Assembly: GCA_903858935.1 (NCBI GenBank)
Contig: CAIOKO010000194.1
Span: forward strand, 1 to 40,233
DNA: 40,233 nucleotides
Direction: 5' to 3'
DNA from: an uncultured Schlesneria sp.
GTDB lineage: Bacteria; Planctomycetota; Planctomycetia; Planctomycetales; Planctomycetaceae
Shown: positions 35,361-40,233 of the stretch, piece after piece
Position numbering within the stretch: the first letter of the stretch is position 1
Layout of the letters: every line of letters begins with the position of its first letter
Made by a program: the position numbers and the translations under genes
The notes under the pieces: model-generated
What the model was told of the DNA's origin: nothing
Seen by the model: the letters and a program-made list of their open reading frames with translations, nothing else
Database searches by the model: none

Positions 35361-37790
35361 TCAGCGAAAATTTTGAGGTTCAACATCGACCTGATGCTCG
35401 ATGTTCGATTGACTTGGAAATTGAGGCGCGGCCAGTACCCAGATCGCTCGTAGCGATTCTAAATCGGGAGCCGTGATTTGAATGTGGTATCGAAAATTCG
35501 CCTTCAGTCGCGTCACTGGACACGGTGCCGGACCGAGAATCTTGACCTCCGCCTGGACCTCTTTCGCCACAGCCCTTATCAATTCGCCAATTTTTACGGC
35601 GTATTCGTTCACTTCTTTCTCCACAGGGCCGCGGATAATTATTCTCGCCAGTTGCGAGAATGGTGGCACGTTCAATGCCTTTCGATGAGCCATCTCGGCG
35701 TTCGCAAAACCGAGATAATTGTGCTCAGCAGCCCGCAAAATCGCCGGTTGGGAGGGAGATGCGGTCTGCACGAGAACCCGTCCACCACGACGACTCCGTC
35801 CCGTTCGGCCTGCCACCTGAGCAATCAGTTGAAAGGTCCGTTCCGCCGAACGAAGGTCCGGCTGGTGCAACAGTGTGTCCGCGTCAATGACCCCGACGAG
35901 TGTCACATTAGGAAAATCGAGTCCCTTTGCAATCATCTGAGTCCCCAGCAGAATCTGCACTTCTCCGTGCCGGAACCTTTCGAGTGCCGTGTCGTGCGAG
36001 CCACGTTTTTGCATCGTGTCGCTATCCATTCTCAGACATTTGTAATCGTCAAATCGAGTCCGAACTTCGTTTTCTAATCGTTCGGTCCCCAATCCCAGGT
36101 AGGCTAATCCTGGGCGACCGCAGCTTGGACATGTCGAAGGTGGCTTCACGGAAAAATTGCAGCAGTGACACAGCGCAATCGCACGTTCTTTATGCCACGT
36201 CAACGTGATGTCGCAATTCGGACACTTCACGCCAACACCGCATCCGCGACACCAGATGACCGATGAATACCCGCGAACATTCAGGAACAGAATGACCTGT
36301 CCCCCATCCTTAAGCGCTACGTTCATGGCTTGAAATAACGCTCTTCCGATCGCGGCCCCTTTTCCAACCGCCGGGTCGTTTCGCGTATCGACGATGACAA
36401 CTGGTGGCAATGGCAGATTTTCGACCCGTTTTGGCATCGAAATCAGCGTGTCCTGTTTATTGATCACCCGCTGCCACGATTCCAGTGTCGGCGTTGCGGA
36501 ACCGAGAATCAACGGAACTTTCTCGATCTCCGCTCGATATCGAGCCACTTCGCGTGCATGATACCTCGGTGTGTTGTCCTGCTTGAAGCTGGTCTCGTGC
36601 TCTTCATCGATCACGATCATTCCCAGATGCGGTGTCGGGGCAAAGACCGCACTGCGAGCCCCCACCACTACCTGCACGTTTCCACTGGCAATCTGTTTCC
36701 AGTGTCCGTGTCGTTCGGCATCCGTCAAATGGCTGTGGAGCACCGCGACCGAGTCGAATCGACTGCGGAACCGGCGAATCGTCTGCGGCGTCAGGCTGAT
36801 TTCTGGAACCAGCATGATCGCCTGTTTCCCGTAACTGACCACTTCCTCAATCGCTCGGATGTAAACCTCTGTCTTGCCACTGCCAGTGACCCCGTGAAGC
36901 AGAAGTGTTCGATGTTCACTCGACCGAACAACATCAAGAATTGCGTTCACGGCGCGTGTCTGATCGTCGTTCAGAACGATCTCGCGATGTGGTTCAATCG
37001 TGTCTGCCTCGGTACTCGCAAAGACCCTGCGGCGAAGCGAGACAATCAATCCCTTTTCTTCCAGTGAATGGATCGGCGACACACCGCATTGCGCGGCTGA
37101 CGACAAGTCGTCGACCGACATCGGCCGATTTGCAGAGTGAAGGATTTCAACCACAGTCCGTTGTTTTGCTCGAAGCTTCAGTCCGTCGAGAATCGCAGTC
37201 ACCTCGGCGGCTGATCTCAGCGGTCGATCGTCCGTTTCGTTTACCGCAGAACTCGCTAAAACGCCCGACTTTACGTCATCCCGCTCTTCGTTTTTCGGCG
37301 CTTCCGGTCCGATGACACCCAGCTTGGCCTTCAAAGAATCGCTGAGCGTGAAGAATGCAACTTCGCGAGTTCCCGCGTTTGTCTTCACCCCTTTCGGGAT
37401 GACGGTTTCAAGAACCTGGCCCCAGCCGCAGAGGTATCGATCACCGATCCATCGAGTCAGTTCCAGCATTCGCGAATCAATCAATGGCTCGCGGTCAAGT
37501 ACCGATTCAATGACCTTCAGCGTTCTTCCTGCCGGCAGAGTCGTTCCAAGTCCAACACAATAGCCAGTAGTTGATTGTCCGCCGCGTCCGAACGGAGCCT
37601 GAACTCGTTGCCCAGGCCCGATCAGGTCCCGCAATCCCTCGGGGACGATATATTGATAAATCGTCGTCAGCGGTCGGTTGAATACGACATCGGCCACAAG
37701 CCGATCTTCCGAAGCCGCCACCTCCCACACTTCCATGTTGGGAGGAATCTCGTCGTCGGAAAATAAGCTGTGCTGCTTGGGTTTAGTCAA
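35361..37790 (-). CDS. priA: Primosomal replication protein N' (PriA helicase)
   Basis: The product is about 809 residues. The frame extends to ATG 37907, but that extension runs through a palindromic intergenic repeat (37834-37928), so TTG 37790 (TKPKQHSLFSDDEIPPNMEV) is proposed; ATG 37736 is also possible. The N-terminal 3'-DNA-binding domain (VVFNRPLTTIYQYIVPEGLR) is followed by Walker A HGVTGSGKTEVY (about residue 300), DEEHETSFKQD, and the PriA zinc module with four CxxC pairs (WCRGCGVGVKCPNC, LCHCC, CPSCG; about 515-560). Motifs V/VI (IAKGLDF, IAQVAGRTGR) come next. PriA reloads the replisome at stalled forks. It follows serA on the same strand and converges with folK. Confidence 0.95.
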   Translation of the reverse strand: MTKPKQHSLFSDDEIPPNMEVWEVAASEDRLVADVVFNRPLTTIYQYIVPEGLRDLIGPGQRVQAPFGRGGQSTTGYCVGLGTTLPAGRTLKVIESVLDREPLIDSRMLELTRWIGDRYLCGWGQVLETVIPKGVKTNAGTREVAFFTLSDSLKAKLGVIGPEAPKNEERDDVKSGVLASSAVNETDDRPLRSAAEVTAILDGLKLRAKQRTVVEILHSANRPMSVDDLSSAAQCGVSPIHSLEEKGLIVSLRRRVFASTEADTIEPHREIVLNDDQTRAVNAILDVVRSSEHRTLLLHGVTGSGKTEVYIRAIEEVVSYGKQAIMLVPEISLTPQTIRRFRSRFDSVAVLHSHLTDAERHGHWKQIASGNVQVVVGARSAVFAPTPHLGMIVIDEEHETSFKQDNTPRYHAREVARYRAEIEKVPLILGSATPTLESWQRVINKQDTLISMPKRVENLPLPPVVIVDTRNDPAVGKGAAIGRALFQAMNVALKDGGQVILFLNVRGYSSVIWCRGCGVGVKCPNCDITLTWHKERAIALCHCCNFSVKPPSTCPSCGRPGLAYLGLGTERLENEVRTRFDDYKCLRMDSDTMQKRGSHDTALERFRHGEVQILLGTQMIAKGLDFPNVTLVGVIDADTLLHQPDLRSAERTFQLIAQVAGRTGRSRRGGRVLVQTASPSQPAILRAAEHNYLGFANAEMAHRKALNVPPFSQLARIIIRGPVEKEVNEYAVKIGELIRAVAKEVQAEVKILGPAPCPVTRLKANFRYHIQITAPDLESLRAIWVLAAPQFPSQSNIEHQVDVEPQNFR

Positions 37791-37833
37791 GGACGTCTCT
37801 CTTGATGGACCCGTTAAAGAGGTGTTCAGTTTC

Positions 37834-37928
37834 TCGTAGCGGAGGCTTCCAGCCTCCGAGCTTCTTATCGTGGCGGCGTCCACCCTCCACCGGTCGTTGT
37901 GGCACACGGGCTAAAGCCCATGCTACGA
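37834..37928. repeat. Palindromic intergenic repeat (REPIN/MITE-like) between serA and priA
   Basis: Terminal inverted repeats TCGTAGC (37834-37840) and GCTACGA (37922-37928) enclose two hairpins: CGGAGGCT/AGCCTCCG with a 3-nt loop (37840-37858) and GGGCT-aa-AGCCC (37908-37919). The layout is that of a small palindromic dispersed repeat; similar GGCTAAAGCCC elements are frequent in planctomycete genomes as I recall. It has no coding content. Confidence 0.75.
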
Positions 37929-37957
37929 TGGAACAATCAGGCCATCGGAGTAACGAA

Positions 37958-39592
37958 TCACCTGCTGACGAGCCAAGGGAGCGGTTCGCCCGCTCTTGGC
38001 AGCTTGACCAATTGGACCCCCGTCACCGCCTTGTGCTCAGCAACTTCCGCCAACGTCGCAGCATCCGGCTCATTATCAAGATTCAGCACGGCAATCGCGT
38101 CGCCACCTGGTTCGTTCTTTTCGCGACCCAGTGCCATGTGAGCAATGTTGACACTATGCTTGCCGCAGATATTCCCGATGAAACCAATGACGCCAGGTTT
38201 ATCGATGTGCTTATAAATCAGCAGCAAGCCATCGAGATACGCATCCAGATGGAACTGGTCGATGCGAACCAGACGCAAGAACTGCTTGCCGAAGATCGTT
38301 CCCGCTGCAGTCAATTCACCGTTGTCAGTCATGACGGTCGCAGAAACCAGCGTCGAGAAATCTCCCAATTCGTGAGAGAGTTCTTCCTTGATTTCGATAC
38401 CCCGTTCTTTGGCCAGCAGATCGGCGTTGACGATATTGACGTTGTCGGCCAAGGCGTTGGAAAGCAGTCCCGCTGCAAAGGCGTTCGCGATCAGTTTCGT
38501 CTTTTTGTTTGCCGCCTCACCCTTGAACTGCAGCTTCACTCCTCGCACACCACCCTTATTCAGTTGTGACAACAGTAAACCGAGTCGGCGACCGAGATCC
38601 AGGTAAGGCTGCATATCGGTCATTTCGGCAGCTGTAATCGGAGCCATATTGACCGCGTGACGAACCTCATTTCTTACCAGGAAACCGGTAATGATCTCGG
38701 CGGCTTCCACCGCGACCAGTTCCTGAGCTTCGTCGGTTGACGCACCCAGGTGCGGCGTCGCCAGAACTTGAGGAAGCTGAGCAAGACTCCAGTCTTTAGG
38801 TGGCTCATCAACAAATACGTCTAACGCGGCACCGGCGACATGACCCGACTGGATCGCGTCGAACAGAGCCTTTTCGTCAATGATCCCACCGCGAGCACCA
38901 TTAATCAGTCGTACACCCTTCTTCATTCGGGCAATACGGCTGGCGTTGATCAACCCTTCGGTCTCGGGAGTCATCGGCGTATGAACCGTCAGGAAGTCGC
39001 ACTTGCCAACCAGTTCGTCGATATCGCGATACAGCTCAATTCCTTCCGCACGGGCACGCTCTTCGGACAGGAACGGGTCATAACCCAGGACCTTCATTTC
39101 GAACGCGATGCACCGGCGGGCGACTGTTAATCCAATTCGACCTAAACCGACGACGGCAATCGTCTTTCCGGCCAGTTGAGATCCGGTAAAGCTTTTCCGG
39201 TCCCATTTTCCGGCTTTCATGGAAGCCGCAGCAGGGCCGATATTTCGAGCCAGTCCCAGCAAAAGGGCCATGGCTTGTTCGGCTGTGGAAGTTGTGTTTC
39301 CCGCTGGCGTATTCATCACGACCACACCTTCGCGCGTGGCGGCGGGCAAGTCGATATTGTCGACGCCAACGCCAGCTCGAACAATGACTTTCAGTCGAGG
39401 CTGATCCTTGAGAATCTCGGGGGTCAGGCGGGTTGCGCTGCGGATGATGATGCCATCGCAGTCTTGCAGGTACTCGCGGACCTGCTCTGGCGTATGTTTT
39501 CCACTGCGAACGACAACTTCAACGCCAGGCGTTTCTTGCAGAATCTTGAGGCCGGCAGGTGACAAGTCGTCGGTAATCAGAACTCGGTACAT
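37958..39592 (-). CDS. serA: D-3-phosphoglycerate dehydrogenase, long ACT-containing form
   Basis: The 544-residue product oxidises 3-phosphoglycerate to 3-phosphohydroxypyruvate, the first step of serine synthesis. The substrate region (RAGVGVDNIDL, about 72-82) is followed by the NAD-binding GLGRIG (149-154), the active-site Arg in INGARGGIIDEKAL, and the Glu/His pair with ATPHLGAST. After residue ~320 comes the intervening ASB domain (MQPYLDLGRRLGLLLSQLNK to LTAAGTIFGKQFLRLVRIDQ), then a C-terminal ACT domain (LLIYKHIDKPGVIGFIGNIC to IAVLNLDNEP), where serine usually binds for feedback inhibition. Length and order match the long SerA type. No good ribosome binding site precedes ATG 39592. 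priA follows on the same strand. Confidence 0.96.
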   Translation of the reverse strand: MYRVLITDDLSPAGLKILQETPGVEVVVRSGKHTPEQVREYLQDCDGIIIRSATRLTPEILKDQPRLKVIVRAGVGVDNIDLPAATREGVVVMNTPAGNTTSTAEQAMALLLGLARNIGPAAASMKAGKWDRKSFTGSQLAGKTIAVVGLGRIGLTVARRCIAFEMKVLGYDPFLSEERARAEGIELYRDIDELVGKCDFLTVHTPMTPETEGLINASRIARMKKGVRLINGARGGIIDEKALFDAIQSGHVAGAALDVFVDEPPKDWSLAQLPQVLATPHLGASTDEAQELVAVEAAEIITGFLVRNEVRHAVNMAPITAAEMTDMQPYLDLGRRLGLLLSQLNKGGVRGVKLQFKGEAANKKTKLIANAFAAGLLSNALADNVNIVNADLLAKERGIEIKEELSHELGDFSTLVSATVMTDNGELTAAGTIFGKQFLRLVRIDQFHLDAYLDGLLLIYKHIDKPGVIGFIGNICGKHSVNIAHMALGREKNEPGGDAIAVLNLDNEPDAATLAEVAEHKAVTGVQLVKLPRAGEPLPWLVSR

Positions 39593-39964
39593 GGTATTTC
39601 ATCGTCGATCGAAATTGTTGAGGGATCCAGGCGGCGTCCAGGCCGCCTCGGCATTAACTTCCGACTGCAGGTCGAGCGCCAGTCGAAGAACGTAAGCATA
39701 CGCGGCAATTGCCTGACGGAAAAGCGATCCGACGAAAATCAAAGTTCGGCCAGATCGATTCGAAAGTATTCGACGCAGTTCGATCGACTTGGACTCCCAT
39801 CATTTCTCCCCGGCGAGCCGAGGATTTAAATCCTCGTATTCTTCTTAAATTGTCTATGCACGACTTTCTGAAAACGATTATCTGCCGTTTCGGCCAGCTT
39901 TCGGACTCTTCCTTCGTTCTCTTGAGTTCTGCTGTAGCCCCGGCGACCGAGAAATTTGGTGTCA
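39593..39964. other. Intergenic region with small palindromes
   Basis: No gene is supported. It holds a GC hairpin AGGCGGC/GCCGCCT (39629-39635/39642-39648) in the serA leader. It also has an 18-bp perfect palindrome CGAGGATTTAAATCCTCG (39819-39836), and a short piece (39758-39791) sharing AGTTCGATCGACTT with the composite repeat that begins at 39965. Confidence 0.55.
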
Positions 39965-40094
39965 CAGTTCGATCAAGTTCGATCGACTTCGATCATTCCC
40001 CCGTAATTCATAGGCTTTTGGCAATCTTTTCCCCGGTTTTTTGGAGTGTTCGAGTTCGACCGAGTTCGTTCGAGTTCGATTGAGTTCGACGCAG
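39965..40094 (-). repeat. Composite periodic repeat, copy 3 (inverted)
   Basis: On the minus strand the order is GAACTCAATC, GAACTCGAAC, GAACTCGGTC, GAACTCGAAC (10-bp units), then ACCGGGGAAAA, the core GCCTATGAATTACGG (about 39999-40013), then GATCGAAGTC, GATCGAACTT, GATCGAACTG. It aligns nearly gap-free with 10350-10475 of the plus strand, so the two copies are inverted relative to each other 29.5 kb apart. Confidence 0.8.
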
Positions 40095-40233
40095 TGGACT
40101 TGCCCATGAAATGTGGGCGCGGGATTAGGGTTATAATGCCTGCTCGAAGTTTACGGGTGATTGATGACCGAGTGTCGAGTGCCTTCTGACTCGGTTGTAA
40201 AAAGTTTCGATGTATTCAAAGAGGCTTTGACGA
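40095..40233 (-). mobile_element. End of an IS3-family insertion sequence, cut by the right window edge
   Basis: The outer end appears to start with TGGACTTGCCCATGAAATGT at 40095, which fits the TG-starting terminal repeats of the IS3 family. The transposase stop lies 36 bp inside it, as usual for the right end. The other end is beyond the window. The tip abuts the composite repeat ending at 40094, so the element seems to have inserted in or beside that repeat. Confidence 0.65.
40131..40233 (-). CDS. IS3-family transposase, last 34 codons (partial)
   Basis: The minus strand reads [20 protein letters not shown], then [13 protein letters not shown] and stop (TAA at 40131-40133). This is the standard C-terminal end of the rve (DDE) domain of IS3-family orfB, with F-x-Y-I-E-x-F-Y-N-R-x-R-x-H-S-x-L-G. 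It follows the catalytic Glu, which would lie just outside the window. Whether the gene is intact cannot be seen. Confidence 0.85.
   Translation of the reverse strand, partial: RQSLFEYIETFYNRVRRHSTLGHQSPVNFEQAL

Noticed and set aside
35357-35380. AACCTCA/TGAGGTT stem at the folK/priA junction as a terminator
   Set aside because: It overlaps the priA stop codon, has a 7-bp A/T-rich stem and a poor tail, so it is too weak to call.
35478-36077. 199-codon open frame opposite priA
   Set aside because: Antisense shadow of the PriA C-terminal region, with Cys/His-rich text and no coding signature.
37802-38569. 255-codon open frame opposite serA
   Set aside because: It reads through the palindromic repeat and then antisense to the SerA ACT and ASB domains; no start signal.
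39709-40083. 124-codon open frame at the right end
   Set aside because: It is composed largely of the periodic repeat in translation and lacks any start signal.

Overview
The window looks like chromosomal DNA of a planctomycete (Planctomycetota). The evidence is a DUF1559 pseudopilin-like protein, a PSCyt1/DUF1549/DUF1553 cytochrome gene overlapping a DUF1501 gene, a PEP-CTERM surface protein, a futalosine-pathway mqnD, small zinc-finger (anti-sigma-like) proteins, and short repeat families in the intergenic spaces. A Schlesneria/Planctopirus/Gimesia-type relative would fit, but the genus is an inference. No tRNA, rRNA or CRISPR array was recognised.

Both edges are cut insertion sequences. 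Positions 1-136 hold the end and first 15 codons of an IS481-like transposase that runs off the left edge. Positions 40095-40233 hold the end and last 34 codons of an IS3-family transposase that runs off the right edge.

Layout. 146-226: a 20-bp perfect inverted repeat. 268-3669: a membrane-anchored hypothetical (-), a DUF1559 protein and a small lipoprotein (+). 3688-4052: a diverged direct repeat. 4126-8372: the DUF1549/DUF1553 and DUF1501 pair. 8599-9366: PEP-CTERM protein (-). 9367-11072: a 1.7-kb repeat-rich region with decayed coding remnants. 11103-15341: HrpA-type helicase. 15402-18380: ECF sigma factor, zinc-finger anti-sigma candidate, squalene-cyclase-like protein with a haem motif, and a secreted alpha/beta hydrolase. 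18409-19668: zinc-ribbon membrane protein. 19896-20507: ribosomal protein S4, with a clear promoter and terminator. 20630-23032: an 800-residue SPFH/flotillin-like protein with a vault-like layout (-). 23666-24913: mqnD and a small zinc-motif protein (-). 25286-26356: DAHP synthase (+). 26674-27600: sugar-isomerase-like TIM barrel (-). 27861-30065: ABC exporter with an N-terminal PH-like domain (+). 30086-31396: Wzt-type polysaccharide-export ATPase without its permease (-). 31640-32056: cytochrome c-prime-like protein (-). 32411-33819: Nudix-like protein and a secreted hypothetical (+). 34530-35333: FolK with an extra C-terminal domain (+). 35361-39592: PriA and SerA (-).

Most genes are single transcription units or pairs of housekeeping type. 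The two visible cooperating sets are the DUF1549/DUF1501 pair (4-bp overlap) and the sigma/anti-sigma pair (4-bp overlap). mqnD and the DAHP synthase gene diverge from a shared 370-bp spacer and act at the two ends of chorismate use.

The most unusual signal is in the DNA between genes. A composite repeat has 9- or 10-bp periodic AACT-type tracts flanking a core near CCTATGAAWTACG. It occurs at 10350-10475 and 10751-10864, and in opposite orientation at 39965-40094, where the IS3 end lies flush against it. A second, unrelated motif family (GAAGACTCGAC) occurs four times between 9893 and 10914.
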